DNA of 64,000 bases, from NCBI RefSeq assembly GCF_002218045.2, contig NZ_AP018685.1, positions 2,418,001-2,482,000 on the forward strand, written 5' to 3'. A program made the position numbers and the translations under genes. The notes below the pieces were generated by a model. It saw only the letters and a program-made list of their open reading frames with translations, was not told the DNA's origin and searched no databases. How positions within the stretch are numbered: position 1 is the first letter of the stretch; each line of letters starts with the position of its first letter. Below are positions 9,575 through 18,987 of this stretch, piece by piece. This DNA is from Vibrio rumoiensis (GTDB lineage Bacteria; Pseudomonadota; Gammaproteobacteria; Enterobacterales; Vibrionaceae).

Positions 9575-11729
9575 GTAGACGACACCTGTTACCAAGTGCC
9601 GCCCCTCTAAGAACCCAGCGTGCAACTTTCACTGCACTAGGCTCAAGCCTCCACGAAGGCATCGTTTGATACCCAGCAACTTATAAAGCAGTGAGAACAG
9701 GTTCGTTCCAAGAGTTACGAGCTTGCCTTTTTGACTTTCTCTTAGCCAAGTATTCTTGGTATTGAGGGTCAAATGGTGTAGCTGCACTTCGGATCTTCAC
9801 ATGTCTCTCAATCGGCACTTTGGCTATTTGGAACAGATTGAATTGGCAATCCATACCCATGATCTTCTGCCAACCGTGAAATTGCCATTGGCCTTTTCGG
9901 TTGATGAAGTATTTAAGGGTTACCCAAGTCTTAGATTTTGTCGGGTGGCGCCTTACTGCCCAGTGCCATAATGCATAGAATAGTTTGTGCCCAACATATC
10001 CGAATACCTGTTTAGCAACGCAATGACGGTAATAGTTAGCCCATCCCCGTAGTTTTGGATTTATCAGTTTGATAAGATCGTTCACGGGGACTGTAGCGTG
10101 CTTTTTGATGAGTTCGCGCAGGTTACTCATGAACAGCAATGTATTGGATTTGCTCGGTTTAATGAGCAATTTCCCTTTGTACTTTCTATGATTGAATCCT
10201 AGGAAGTCAAAGCCATTTTCGATATGTGTAACGTGCGTTTTCTCTTCGGACAATGTTAAGCCTCTTTCCGCTAAGAAGTCAGCGATCAACGGTTTGATAT
10301 CGTTCTCTAACACTTCTTTTGAAGCGCAAGTGACGACGAAGTCGTCGGCGTATCCAATAAAGTTAGCTCTAGCACCCTTTTTGAGTGCAGTAGACTTTAT
10401 TTGCTGCTCAAGCCCAGCAAGAGTCATTAGCATCAAGGTCGGGGATATAACCCCTCCTTGCGGCGTGCCCTCGTCAGTGCGATAAAACAGCCCTTTATCC
10501 ATAAAGCCAGACTTTAACCATTGTTCCAACATACGTTTATCAACCGCGATATTGTTTATAAGCCATTGATGCCCGATTTTGTCGAAGCAGGATTTAATGT
10601 CTCCTTCAAGAACCCATTTTGCGGATTTCTTCAGAGCCAAACATTTAAAGCACTGATCGACGGCGTCAGCAGCACTACGGTTTGGTCTAAATCCATAGCT
10701 GTTTGGGTCGGCATGTGTTTCTGACACTGGCTCCAATGCAAGTAAATGGAGTGCTTGCTGCGCTCTGTCTATCATGCATGGGATACCCAATGGTCTGAGT
10801 TTGCCATTCTTTTTGGGGATATAGATACGCTTGAGAGGTTTGGCTTGATAAGCCTTCCGACTCAATTGATTCACGGCTTTCATACGGCGTGTGTCTGTGT
10901 TCCAGATGACACCGTCTATTCCTGACGTTTTACTGCCTTTGTTTTGCGATACTCGTTTAACAGCAAGAAGCTTTGCTGAACGCGAGTGAGTCAGTATCCA
11001 CTGCAATGCTTTCGCCTTGCCATGTTTACCTTCTCGTGTTGCCTTTGCGATACGCATCTGAAGCTTTAATACATGCGATTCAACGGATTTCCAGTCTATC
11101 GACTGCCATTGAGCGCTGTCAGGAGAGGCACTAATCTCTTTTGAAATCATCATTTGCATTTCTCCTTGAATGAAGTTCTTCAAATTCTCTCGCAACGTGA
11201 GACCAGTCGGAAGTAGGCTCACTTTCGTGATCAGACACAAATCTGTATCTGCATCGTTACAATGCAGCTTTTGCTTTTTCCGACCTCCTGTACCTGCATC
11301 ACTATCGGCCACAAAGACTTTCCCATAGGGAGTGATACAGGCTTACCCTGTTCCGTATGTTACGTAAAATGTCAACTTAGATGCCCACTCTAGTGCGGAG
11401 AATACTCTGATCACGAAAGGCCAATGCCCAACTCCTTTCCGACTCTCGTGCCTTTTGGCTACAGCGTATTAACCACTTCCGCTGCTCATCGATTAACGCA
11501 CCTTTAATGGATTCACATACGTTCATCATATTGACTCCCTAGCACTTACCCAAATTGTGGTTTTCAGGAGGAACATCCTCTCACGATTCTGTTCCCACTC
11601 AGCCTAACGGCCAAATTTTCGTTACATTGTCAGATCCGCTGCTTTATTCAGGATCCTAGGGTCATCTGGTGATACAGATGGTTCACTCTTATCGTGGTGA
11701 ACAACGCTTCATACGACTTCAGGTCGCAC
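9575..11729 (-). mobile_element. Group II intron B (complete, diverged)
   Basis: About 2155 bp on the minus strand, starting GTGCGACC at 11729 and ending with a domain VI hairpin and CTAC at 9575. Layout matches introns A and C, but sequence is clearly diverged throughout, including domain V. It lies between the SgrR-like gene and the metallophosphoesterase and interrupts no recognisable gene. Its immediate flanks fit the same target pattern as the other copies (TGCCC before, TCGAC after). Confidence 0.9.
9681..11153 (-). CDS. ltrA: Group II intron reverse transcriptase/maturase (copy B)
   Basis: An intact 490-aa intron-encoded protein, the same length as copy A. RT motifs: PLGIPCMIDRAQQALHLLALEP, YGFRPNRSA, EGTPQGGVISP, FIGYADDF. 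Maturase region: INPKLRGWANYYRHCVAKQ. No HNH endonuclease domain follows ATPFDPQYQEYLAKRK. ATG 11153 is chosen by analogy with copy A and is preceded by AAGGAG. Upstream in-frame codons lie within intron RNA domains. Because it is intact, it might also act in trans on intron C RNA. Confidence 0.93.
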   Translation of the reverse strand: MMISKEISASPDSAQWQSIDWKSVESHVLKLQMRIAKATREGKHGKAKALQWILTHSRSAKLLAVKRVSQNKGSKTSGIDGVIWNTDTRRMKAVNQLSRKAYQAKPLKRIYIPKKNGKLRPLGIPCMIDRAQQALHLLALEPVSETHADPNSYGFRPNRSAADAVDQCFKCLALKKSAKWVLEGDIKSCFDKIGHQWLINNIAVDKRMLEQWLKSGFMDKGLFYRTDEGTPQGGVISPTLMLMTLAGLEQQIKSTALKKGARANFIGYADDFVVTCASKEVLENDIKPLIADFLAERGLTLSEEKTHVTHIENGFDFLGFNHRKYKGKLLIKPSKSNTLLFMSNLRELIKKHATVPVNDLIKLINPKLRGWANYYRHCVAKQVFGYVGHKLFYALWHWAVRRHPTKSKTWVTLKYFINRKGQWQFHGWQKIMGMDCQFNLFQIAKVPIERHVKIRSAATPFDPQYQEYLAKRKSKRQARNSWNEPVLTAL

Positions 11730-11946
11730 GGGCATTTTCGATTTACAAATAGGGAAAAACTTAAAAATAAGGCGGCCCGGCTAATAACATTTTCAGCAGT
11801 AACACAAAGGCGTTTTTGTTCCTGAGCAATCTATTGCTTTCTGTACCATCACGTTGACACGCATCTTGATGTGGGCACAGTGTACTAGAAATTAATATGC
11901 CCCGCAGTTAGTCTAATATAAGAAGAAGACATTTGAGTATTGTAAT

Positions 11947-12747
11947 ATGAATCCATCCTTTCAAATAATATCAGACTTACATGAAGAATTTTCTGGGATC
12001 ACGGTCAAAGACCTAGTTAACCCTCAAGCAGATATAGTTATCCTTGCAGGTGATATAACACACGGAGTTGGACTTGCAGAGATTGCATTGACAGCTGCCA
12101 AATCAGAACCGCAAATTGAATTTGTTGTTATTGCTGGAAATCATGAGTTTTACCATAAAGACTTTGACTATCTAGATTTTTTAGCTTGCATCCCTCTTTG
12201 GAATCAACTGAGTAAAAATCTTCATTTCCTTGAAAATACTTCCATTGTCCTCGATAAATATGACCTTGAAATTTTTGGAGGTATAGGTTGGACAAATTTG
12301 CGTGGACTCAATGATGTAAATACTCTTTCACTACAAATGAGACTCAACGATTTCAAATATATTTCCGTGAACAGACAACGATTGACAGCTGCAAAAATGA
12401 AAGCATTAAACGCTGAGTTTAGAAGCGCATGTATTAAATCCATGTCTTCTTCATGCTCAAAAAATAAAATTGTTGTAAGCCATTTTCCACAAAGTATGGC
12501 TCTCAAACACTCTGAGTTTCCACTAGAACTTTTGACGTATTATTTCTGCTCTGATGATAATGAATTAATTCGTGAGTTATCTAACTTAGGGGTAAAAATC
12601 ATGCTCAGTGGACACACTCACGACAACTTTGATTCTATGGTGGAAGGGGTGAGACAAATTTCGAACCAAATCGGTTATCCAAATGAAAACAGCTTCAACG
12701 ACAACCTGCAAAGATCGAAAAAATTGTTTAGCTTACTGATTGATTAG
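11947..12747 (+). CDS. Calcineurin-like metallophosphoesterase
   Basis: A 266-aa cytosolic phosphoesterase. Metal-binding motifs appear in order: SDLHEE (residues 9-14), LAGDI, IAGNHEFY, VVSHFPQS and SGHTHDN. No signal peptide or membrane segment is seen. Family members hydrolyse phosphomono- or diesters; the substrate here is unknown. It stands alone between group II intron B and groEL and is more AT-rich than its core neighbours, suggesting an acquired cargo gene. A strong bidirectional terminator separates it from groEL. Confidence 0.85.
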   Translation: MNPSFQIISDLHEEFSGITVKDLVNPQADIVILAGDITHGVGLAEIALTAAKSEPQIEFVVIAGNHEFYHKDFDYLDFLACIPLWNQLSKNLHFLENTSIVLDKYDLEIFGGIGWTNLRGLNDVNTLSLQMRLNDFKYISVNRQRLTAAKMKALNAEFRSACIKSMSSSCSKNKIVVSHFPQSMALKHSEFPLELLTYYFCSDDNELIRELSNLGVKIMLSGHTHDNFDSMVEGVRQISNQIGYPNENSFNDNLQRSKKLFSLLID

Positions 12748-12769
12748 ACCACTGTTAAAGTCCTAATAA

Positions 12770-12799
12770 AAAAGGCTCAAACCTAAGTTTGAGCCTTTT
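12770..12799. terminator. Bidirectional terminator between the phosphoesterase and groEL
   Basis: GGCTCAAAC (12774-12782) and GTTTGAGCC (12787-12795) form a perfect 9-bp stem with a 4-nt loop. It is flanked by A-rich sequence on the left and T-rich on the right, so it can end both convergent transcripts. Confidence 0.85.
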
Positions 12800-12878
12800 G
12801 AAACTAAGTGATTTAACTAACAGATGTTGAGTTAAATGGTTCCGTTGAGTTTAGATGTTCGCTGCCCAGAGGCTAGCA

Positions 12879-14528
12879 CTACATCATGCCACCCATACCG
12901 CCCATTCCACCCATGCCGCCCATATCTGGCATTGGAGCCGCATCTTGTGGCTTATCAGTCACCATCGCTTCTGTTGTGATCATTAGACCCGCAACCGATG
13001 CTGCAAACTGAAGTGCAGAACGTGTTACTTTAGTTGGATCTAGGATACCCATTGCGATCATGTCGCCATACTCGCCCGTTGCTGCGTTGTAACCGTAGTT
13101 ACCTTCACCTGCGCGCACATTGTTAGCAACTACTGATTCTTCATCACCAGCATTCTTCGTGATTTGACGAATTGGTGATTCCATTGCGCGAAGGGCTACG
13201 CGGATACCCACATTTTGCTCTTCGTTATCACCAACTAAGCCGCTTGCTGCAACAGTCGTTGCTGCACGAATAAGTGCAACACCACCACCAGCAACGATAC
13301 CTTCTTCAACCGCAGCGCGAGTGGCGTGAAGTGCATCTTCAACACGGTCTTTTTTCTCTTTCATTTCAACTTCAGTGGCTGCGCCAACTTTGATTACCGC
13401 AACACCGCCGGCTAGTTTAGCAACACGCTCTTGAAGTTTTTCTTTATCATAGTCAGAGGTTGCATCTTCGATTTGTTGACGAATTTGTGCAACGCGACCT
13501 TGAATCATTTCTTCATCACCAGAACCATCAATGATTGTGGTGTTTTCTTTAGTGATAGTCACACGCTTCGCTTGACCAAGATCTTCTAACGTCGCTTTTT
13601 CTAACTCTAGGCCGATTTCTTCAGAGATAACCGTACCCGCCGTTAGAACCGCGATGTCTTGTAGCATTGCTTTACGACGATCACCGAAACCAGGTGCTTT
13701 CACTGCCGCCACTTTCACGATACCGCGCATGTTGTTCACAACAAGGGTCGCTAGTGCTTCGCCTTCAAGATCTTCTGCGATGATCAATAGTGGGCGAGAC
13801 GCTTTTGCAACTGCTTCTAGAGTTGGAAGCAATTCACGGATGTTTGAGATTTTCTTATCAACCAAAAGGATAAATGGATTGTCTAAATCCACGCTGCCTG
13901 CTTCTTGGTTGTTGATGAAGTAAGGTGATAGGTAGCCGCGATCAAACTGCATACCTTCAACAACATCGAGCTCATCTTGCAGTGCTTGACCTTCTTCAAC
14001 CGTGATAACACCGTCGCGACCCACTTTTTCCATCGCTTCAGCAATAATCTTACCCACTGAGCTATCAGAGTTAGCAGAGATCGTCGCTACTTGCTCAATT
14101 TCAGTGCTGCTTGAACAATCTTTAGACAGCCCTTTTAGCTCTTCAACGGCAGCGACAACCGCTTTGTCGATGCCACGTTTTAGATCCATTGGGTTCATAC
14201 CCGCCGCAACCGCTTTAAGACCTTCAGTGATGATAGATTGCGCCAGTACTGTCGCGGTAGTTGTACCGTCACCAGCCACATCATTCGCTTGAGAAGCCAC
14301 TTGCTTCACCATTTGTGCGCCCATGTTTTGGAATTTATCTTCCAATTCAATTTCACGAGCCACAGACACACCATCTTTAGTAATGGTTGGTGCGCCATAA
14401 GATTTGTCTAGTACAACGTTACGACCTTTAGGGCCTAAGGTTACTTTTACTGCGTCCGCTAGGATGTTCACACCTTCTAGCATTTTTACGCGAGCGTCAT
14501 TACCAAATTTTACGTCTTTTGCAGCCAT
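12879..14528 (-). CDS. groEL: Chaperonin GroEL (60 kDa)
   Basis: A 549-aa chaperonin, full length for the family. The N-terminus MAAKDVKFGNDARVKMLEGV, the GDGTTTATVLAQ ATP-binding motif near residue 86, and the GGMGGMGGM C-terminal tail are diagnostic. It forms the double-ring folding chamber with GroES in the cytosol. The stop codon is within an ordinary context and the gene directly follows groES (63-bp gap) as an operon. A sigma-32-type promoter lies upstream of groES. Confidence 0.99.
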   Translation of the reverse strand: MAAKDVKFGNDARVKMLEGVNILADAVKVTLGPKGRNVVLDKSYGAPTITKDGVSVAREIELEDKFQNMGAQMVKQVASQANDVAGDGTTTATVLAQSIITEGLKAVAAGMNPMDLKRGIDKAVVAAVEELKGLSKDCSSSTEIEQVATISANSDSSVGKIIAEAMEKVGRDGVITVEEGQALQDELDVVEGMQFDRGYLSPYFINNQEAGSVDLDNPFILLVDKKISNIRELLPTLEAVAKASRPLLIIAEDLEGEALATLVVNNMRGIVKVAAVKAPGFGDRRKAMLQDIAVLTAGTVISEEIGLELEKATLEDLGQAKRVTITKENTTIIDGSGDEEMIQGRVAQIRQQIEDATSDYDKEKLQERVAKLAGGVAVIKVGAATEVEMKEKKDRVEDALHATRAAVEEGIVAGGGVALIRAATTVAASGLVGDNEEQNVGIRVALRAMESPIRQITKNAGDEESVVANNVRAGEGNYGYNAATGEYGDMIAMGILDPTKVTRSALQFAASVAGLMITTEAMVTDKPQDAAPMPDMGGMGGMGGMGGMM

Positions 14529-14591
14529 GTTTTTTGTTCCTTATAAAATCTATTGAATGCTTTGGTTTTGAATTCAGAAGTCGACGTTTGC

Positions 14592-14882
14592 TTACTCAAC
14601 AATCGCCATGATGTCGTTTTCAGACATGATTAAAACTTCTTTACCATCGATTTTTTCAGACTTAGTGCCATAGCCTTCCGCAAAGATCACAGTATCACCC
14701 ACTTTTACGTCAAGTGCTTGAACTGTGCCATTTTCTAAAATACGACCTTTGCCGACAGCTAGAACTTTACCGCGTGTTGATTTTTCCGCAGCTGAACCAG
14801 TTAATACGATGCCACCAGCAGACTTTGATTCTACTTCTTGGCGCTCAACGATAACTCGGTCATGTAAAGGACGAATGTTCAT
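14592..14882 (-). CDS. groES: Co-chaperonin GroES (10 kDa)
   Basis: A 96-aa co-chaperonin, starting MNIRPLHDRVIVERQE at ATG 14882; the frame stays open upstream but only this start matches the family. The mobile loop (SKSAGGIVLTGSA) and the C-terminal SENDIMAIVE are present. It caps GroEL during ATP-driven folding. It is the first gene of the groES-groEL operon. Confidence 0.99.
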   Translation of the reverse strand: MNIRPLHDRVIVERQEVESKSAGGIVLTGSAAEKSTRGKVLAVGKGRILENGTVQALDVKVGDTVIFAEGYGTKSEKIDGKEVLIMSENDIMAIVE

Positions 14883-14958
14883 CTGTGCATCTCTCCTGAT
14901 TAGATGTTCATAGAAAATTAAAAACACCGATCTAATTCGTATCGGTCTGCTTGAATAG

Positions 14959-14990
14959 GTTGGGGGGAAAGAGGCAAAACCCAAGGGGGG
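14959..14990 (-). promoter_or_regulatory. groES: Sigma-32 heat-shock promoter candidate for groES-groEL
   Basis: On the minus strand, CCCCCCTTGGG is followed about 13 nt later by CCCCCCAACC. This resembles the E. coli groE heat-shock promoter (CCCCCTTGAA, then CCCCATTT). It lies roughly 75-110 nt upstream of the groES start. No CIRCE element is visible. Assignment rests on pattern similarity. Confidence 0.65.
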
Positions 14991-15029
14991 AGGCGAAAAA
15001 AATTGTGATGAAGATCAGAATAAAGGAAG

Positions 15030-15240
15030 TTACGGGAGCCAAGTACGCTTCGCTCGAGGTCTGAAAAAGAGCCCAAAAGAAATGGCGAGAGTCGGGTGCG
15101 CTACGCTCGAGACACGAAAAGCGAGCGAAATCGCTTTTAATCTTTTCGGCTCTCGAGTGAAACGTCCCCTAACCTCTAACCTCGCTTTTAAGCTCCCGAG
15201 CGAAGTGTCCCCGTAACCCGGTGCTCGCTTTTCCCCTAGT
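15030..15240. repeat. Dispersed intergenic repeat cluster (copy 1)
   Basis: A GC-richer mosaic of short palindromic words: GGGAGCCAAGTACGCTTCGC, GGTGCGCTACGCTCGAG, CGGCTCTCGAGTGAAACGTC and AGCTCCCGAGCGAAGTG. The same words recur in gaps near 16.7, 17.7, 20.2, 23.6, 30.45 and 31.5 kb. There is no convincing ORF. It fits a small non-autonomous palindromic repeat family. Confidence 0.6.
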
Positions 15241-15294
15241 CACAAGTAACAAAAAACCTTATCCTAACCGCTTCATCACCAGCGAATCATTTCC

Positions 15295-16632
15295 ATGCAA
15301 GATAAACATGGCTTATTAACAGGCCCCATTCCCAAGGTATTGCAAACCATGACCCTTCCGATGGTAATAGGGTTACTGGCGATATTAACGTTTAACCTGG
15401 TTGATACTTTCTTTATCTCTTTGCTTGGCACTCAAGCTTTGGCTGCCATCAGTTTTACCTTTCCAGTTACGTTTGGTGTCAGTTGCATCACCTTAGGCAT
15501 CGGCATGGGGCTATCAGCCAATGTGGGGCGTTTGCTCGGTCAAGGCGATACCAGTAATGCCGCGCGCTTTTCGACTCACGGTCTTATTCTCGCCGTATTA
15601 CTAGTAACGCTCGCCTCTACGCTTGGCTTGCTCACTATAAAGCCGCTATTTCGCATGCTAGGTGCAACCGATGATTTACTTCCATTAATCAACCAGTATA
15701 TGCAAATCTGGTACTTCACCATTCCGCTGTTAGTCATTCCAATGGCCGGCAACAGTGTGATTCGTTCAACCGGTGATACCAAAACACCTGCAAAAATCAT
15801 GATGACCGCAGGTCTCATCAATGGCGTGCTCGATCCTTTACTCATCTTTGGATACGGCCCATTTCCTGAACTCGGCATTCAAGGGGCCGCTATTGCCAGT
15901 GCGGTCAGTTGGTTTGGCGCTTTATGTGCAGCGTTATTTATCTTAATCAAGCGAGAAAAACTATTAGCGCCGCCACAAATTAAACGAATTTGGCAAGACT
16001 GGACACAGATATTAAAAATTGGCACACCGGCGGCTTTTTCGAGCGCAATGAATCCATTATCGGGCGCCGTGTTGATGATGATGCTCGCCAATTTCGGTCA
16101 TGAAGCGGTGGCAGCTTATGGGGCCGCACAGCGAGTAGAGTCGATGATGATTATTGTATTAATGTCATTGGGTTCCGTACTCACGCCATTCATAGCCCAA
16201 AATATCGGAGCCAACAATCAAGAGCGTAGTTTTAGTGCTTTATTTCTTGCCATGAGATTTGCCGTCATCTTCCAGCTTGGCTTATTTATACTCATGGTAC
16301 CGCTAAGCATGCCCATAGCCTCATTGTTTAGCCAAGAGCAAAGCGTACAAGATTTCTTATGGCATTTTTTGATAGTGGTTCCGATCAGTTATGGCTTTCA
16401 AGGTATTGTAATGATGTTAGTCAGTTGCCTAAATGCCATGCATTTACCACTGAAAGCCTTCTTATGGAACTTCTCACGTTTGTTTATTTTTACTTTACCT
16501 TGCGCTTGGCTAGGCAGTCGATTAAATGGCGTTGAAGGGTTATTTATTGGGATTGCTGTCGGGAATGTGATGGGTGGGATGTTAGCGTACGGGTATGCAT
16601 GGAGGATGAGAAGAACAGTAGCGATGGCCTAG
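15295..16632 (+). CDS. MATE-family efflux transporter
   Basis: A 445-aa polytopic inner-membrane protein with the duplicated six-helix MATE layout. Recognisable stretches include MTLPMVIGLLAILTFNLVDT, LGTQALAAISFTFPVT, GMGLSANVGRLLGQGD, NSVIRSTGDTKTPAKIMM and GAAQRVESMMIIVLMSLGS. It is expected to export cationic or drug-like compounds using a Na+ or H+ gradient. Start ATG 15295 gives MQDKHGLLTGPIPKVL. Palindromic repeat mosaics flank it on both sides. Substrate unknown. Confidence 0.93.
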   Translation: MQDKHGLLTGPIPKVLQTMTLPMVIGLLAILTFNLVDTFFISLLGTQALAAISFTFPVTFGVSCITLGIGMGLSANVGRLLGQGDTSNAARFSTHGLILAVLLVTLASTLGLLTIKPLFRMLGATDDLLPLINQYMQIWYFTIPLLVIPMAGNSVIRSTGDTKTPAKIMMTAGLINGVLDPLLIFGYGPFPELGIQGAAIASAVSWFGALCAALFILIKREKLLAPPQIKRIWQDWTQILKIGTPAAFSSAMNPLSGAVLMMMLANFGHEAVAAYGAAQRVESMMIIVLMSLGSVLTPFIAQNIGANNQERSFSALFLAMRFAVIFQLGLFILMVPLSMPIASLFSQEQSVQDFLWHFLIVVPISYGFQGIVMMLVSCLNAMHLPLKAFLWNFSRLFIFTLPCAWLGSRLNGVEGLFIGIAVGNVMGGMLAYGYAWRMRRTVAMA

Positions 16633-16736
16633 TGCGCTTCGCTTCGTGTTGCGGGTAAACACTCTTCCACGCTACACGAAACTCGCAACAGTCTTTATCT
16701 TTTCGGCTCCCAAGCGCAACGTCCCCGAAGCCCTAC
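16632..16736. repeat. Dispersed intergenic repeat (copy 2)
   Basis: Contains GTGCGCTTCGCTTCGTGTTG and CTTTTCGGCTCCCAAGCGCA with CGTCCCCG, the same words as the other copies. It lies between the convergent MATE and cysE genes and may also serve as a terminator region. Confidence 0.55.
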
Positions 16737-16742
16737 TCAGTT

Positions 16743-17564
16743 TTAAATCCCCGCTCCATCAACAAGCTTATGGCCGTTACCATTAAAGGCTTGGTCCATA
16801 TCTTCCGATGGTTTATTACTTTGTGGACGCCCCACGATTTTTGCCGGAACGCCAGCGACCGTAGTGTGAGGGGGAACGGCTTGAAGCACCACAGAACACG
16901 AGCCAATTTTCGCGCCTTCACCAACTTCAATATTACCGAGAATTTTCGCGCCAGCACCAATCATTACCCCTTCGCGGATCTTAGGATGACGATCGCCACA
17001 TTCTTTACCGGTACCGCCTAGCGTGACATCTTGCAAAATAGACACATCATTTTCAACTACGGCCGTTTCACCAATAACGATGCCAGTTGCGTGATCGAGC
17101 ATGATACCTTGCCCAATGCGTGCAGCCGGGTGGATATCTACCTGACAAGCAACTGAAATTTGGTTTTGTAAGTAAGTGGCTAACGCAAAACGGCCTTGTT
17201 TCCATAACCAGTTAGCCACGCGATAACCTTGTAGTGCGTGGTAGCCTTTCAGGTATAAAAGCGGGGTTGAATACATAGATACTGCTGGATCACGATTAAC
17301 AATCGCGCAAATATCACAAGCCGCACTGTCGGTAATAGAAGGGTCGTCTCTAAACGCTTCTTCGACTACTTCGCGTACCGTCATCGGTGGCATGGTCACC
17401 GTTCTCAGCTTATTGGCTAAAATATAGCTTAAAGACGCAGCCAAACTATCGTGATTAATGATGGTCGAGTGATAAAAACTCGCCAGCATCGGCTCTTGCT
17501 CCGACTGGGTTCTGGCTTCTTCTACAATCGTATTCCAAACTTTTTGTTTTTGGCAGTGTTTCAT
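16743..17564 (-). CDS. cysE: Serine O-acetyltransferase
   Basis: A 273-aa cytosolic enzyme that makes O-acetyl-L-serine from serine and acetyl-CoA, the committed step of cysteine synthesis. The N-terminal helical SATase domain (WNTIVEEARTQSEQEPMLAS) is followed by the left-handed beta-helix hexapeptide region (DIHPAARIGQGIMLDHATG, GDRHPKIREGVMIGAGAKI), with the conserved DHATGIVIGETAV. Length matches E. coli CysE. The neighbourhood with gpsA, secB and yibN matches the usual gammaproteobacterial order. Confidence 0.97.
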   Translation of the reverse strand: MKHCQKQKVWNTIVEEARTQSEQEPMLASFYHSTIINHDSLAASLSYILANKLRTVTMPPMTVREVVEEAFRDDPSITDSAACDICAIVNRDPAVSMYSTPLLYLKGYHALQGYRVANWLWKQGRFALATYLQNQISVACQVDIHPAARIGQGIMLDHATGIVIGETAVVENDVSILQDVTLGGTGKECGDRHPKIREGVMIGAGAKILGNIEVGEGAKIGSCSVVLQAVPPHTTVAGVPAKIVGRPQSNKPSEDMDQAFNGNGHKLVDGAGI

Positions 17565-17579
17565 ATATGTTCCTAGTTA

Positions 17580-17786
17580 CTGATCCCTAGTAAAAAGTTC
17601 ATCCGAGAGCGGTTCTGCGATCGCTTGCCTTTACTCGAAGAGCGGTTCCTAGTCCCTAGTTTCTTGTCCCTAGGAAGCGTAAACAGGGATCGCTTTGCTG
17701 TTACACGCAACTCGAAACCCGCAACACATTACCGCCTTTTCAAATCTCGAACGAAGCGTGCTCGAAGCTCGGCTCTGCTTTTCGCT
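17580..17786. repeat. Dispersed intergenic repeat (copy 3)
   Basis: The gpsA-cysE gap holds AGAGCGGTTCTGCGATCGCT, a second AGAGCGGTTCC word, AACTCGAAACCCGCAACAC and CGAAGCTCGGCTCTGCTTTT. These words recur near 20.25 kb. No protein is supported here. Confidence 0.55.
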
Positions 17787-18809
17787 TTACCCTTCCGCTT
17801 TCTTTTGTCTGGCAAGTAAATCTTGCGCTGCAACACGTGCATCTTTTCCTTGATACAGTACTTGATAAATTTGATCAACAATTGGCATTTCAACGCCCAT
17901 TCGGTTAGCTAATAACCACACCTCTTTGGTATTGCGGTAACCTTCCACCACTTGACCAATTTCAAGTTGAGCGGTATCAACATCCTTACCTTGCCCCAAA
18001 GCAAGGCCGAAACGTCGATTACGTGATTGGTTATCGGTACACGTAAGTACTAAATCACCGAGCCCTGCCATTCCCATAAAGGTTTCAGGTTGAGCCCCTA
18101 ACGCTGCGCCTAAACGACACATTTCCGCAAGACCACGAGTAATTAACGCGGTACGCGCATTGGCACCAAAACCGATGCCATCCGACATACCTGCACCAAT
18201 CGCAATCACGTTTTTGACCGCGCCGCCTAATTGCATACCCGTGAAGTCATTATTGGCGTAAACACGTAAGGTTTTGCTGCAATGAATGGTGTTTTGAAGA
18301 TCTTTAACAAATGCTTGATCAGGCGAAGCGACTGCGATCGCGGTTGGCATACCGGCGGCCAATTCTTTAGCAAATGTTGGACCAGAAAGAACGGCAAATG
18401 ATATATCATCACCTAACACATCATGCGCAACATCTTTTAATAAACGTCCGGTTTCTGGCTCAAGTCCTTTGGTCGCCCAACAAATACGAGTATCGCTACG
18501 TAAATGCGGCTTCAAGTCTTTTAACACAACCCCAAACACATGGCTTGGCACGACCACCAACAAATCTCGGCTAGCGGCAACGGCTTTCGACAAATCAGAT
18601 TCAATAATCAATGACTCAGGAAAATCAATGCCAGGTAAGAATTCTTCATTAGAGCGATCTTGCTCTAAAGCGGCCATATGCGCAGGCTCATGCCCCCACA
18701 AAATAACTTTTGAGCCATTACGCGATAAAGCGATGGCTAAAGAAGTACCGTATGAACCAGCACCGATCACTGTCATTACGACATCATTATTGTCTGTAGC
18801 ATTTGTCAT
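17787..18809 (-). CDS. gpsA: Glycerol-3-phosphate dehydrogenase [NAD(P)+]
   Basis: A 340-aa cytosolic enzyme reducing dihydroxyacetone phosphate to sn-glycerol 3-phosphate for phospholipid synthesis. The N-terminal Rossmann motif GAGSYGTSLAIALSRNG, ATKGLEPETG, LSGPTFAKELA, the catalytic region GGAVKNVIAIGAGMSDG and GLGDLVLTCT are all present. Full length for the family. It lies downstream of secB in the conserved secB-gpsA-cysE order, with a terminator in between. Confidence 0.98.
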   Translation of the reverse strand: MTNATDNNDVVMTVIGAGSYGTSLAIALSRNGSKVILWGHEPAHMAALEQDRSNEEFLPGIDFPESLIIESDLSKAVAASRDLLVVVPSHVFGVVLKDLKPHLRSDTRICWATKGLEPETGRLLKDVAHDVLGDDISFAVLSGPTFAKELAAGMPTAIAVASPDQAFVKDLQNTIHCSKTLRVYANNDFTGMQLGGAVKNVIAIGAGMSDGIGFGANARTALITRGLAEMCRLGAALGAQPETFMGMAGLGDLVLTCTDNQSRNRRFGLALGQGKDVDTAQLEIGQVVEGYRNTKEVWLLANRMGVEMPIVDQIYQVLYQGKDARVAAQDLLARQKKAEG

Positions 18810-18929
18810 GGTTGTGACCTTTCCGTAATTAATTAAGCGAGTGTCACTCGAACGCCTCGCTCAACAAGTTGTTGAGTGCCAAGTGACCGCTTCCCTAACT
18901 AGAAGCGTAACCGCGTCTCCATAAAAACA

Positions 18930-18966
18930 AAGAGCGAAACACTATATAGTTTCCGCTCTTTTGTTT
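18930..18966 (-). terminator. Intrinsic terminator after secB
   Basis: Arms AAAGAGCG-AAAC and GTTTC-CGCTCTTT surround a short AT loop, followed on the minus strand by a T-rich tract. Located about 22 bp past the secB stop, so secB is probably largely insulated from gpsA. Confidence 0.8.
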
Positions 18967-18987
18967 TTTACTGCAATAGAAGCGAAA

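Noticed and set aside
11730..11946. Superintegron attC-like words (GGCGTTT, TAACACAAAGGCG) beside intron B
   Set aside because: No R'/R'' core pair or hairpin typical of Vibrio attC sites could be laid out, and the neighbouring gene has no cassette structure.
12879..14528. Several plus-strand frames of 90-100 codons across groEL
   Set aside because: They are shadows of a strongly codon-biased gene on the other strand.
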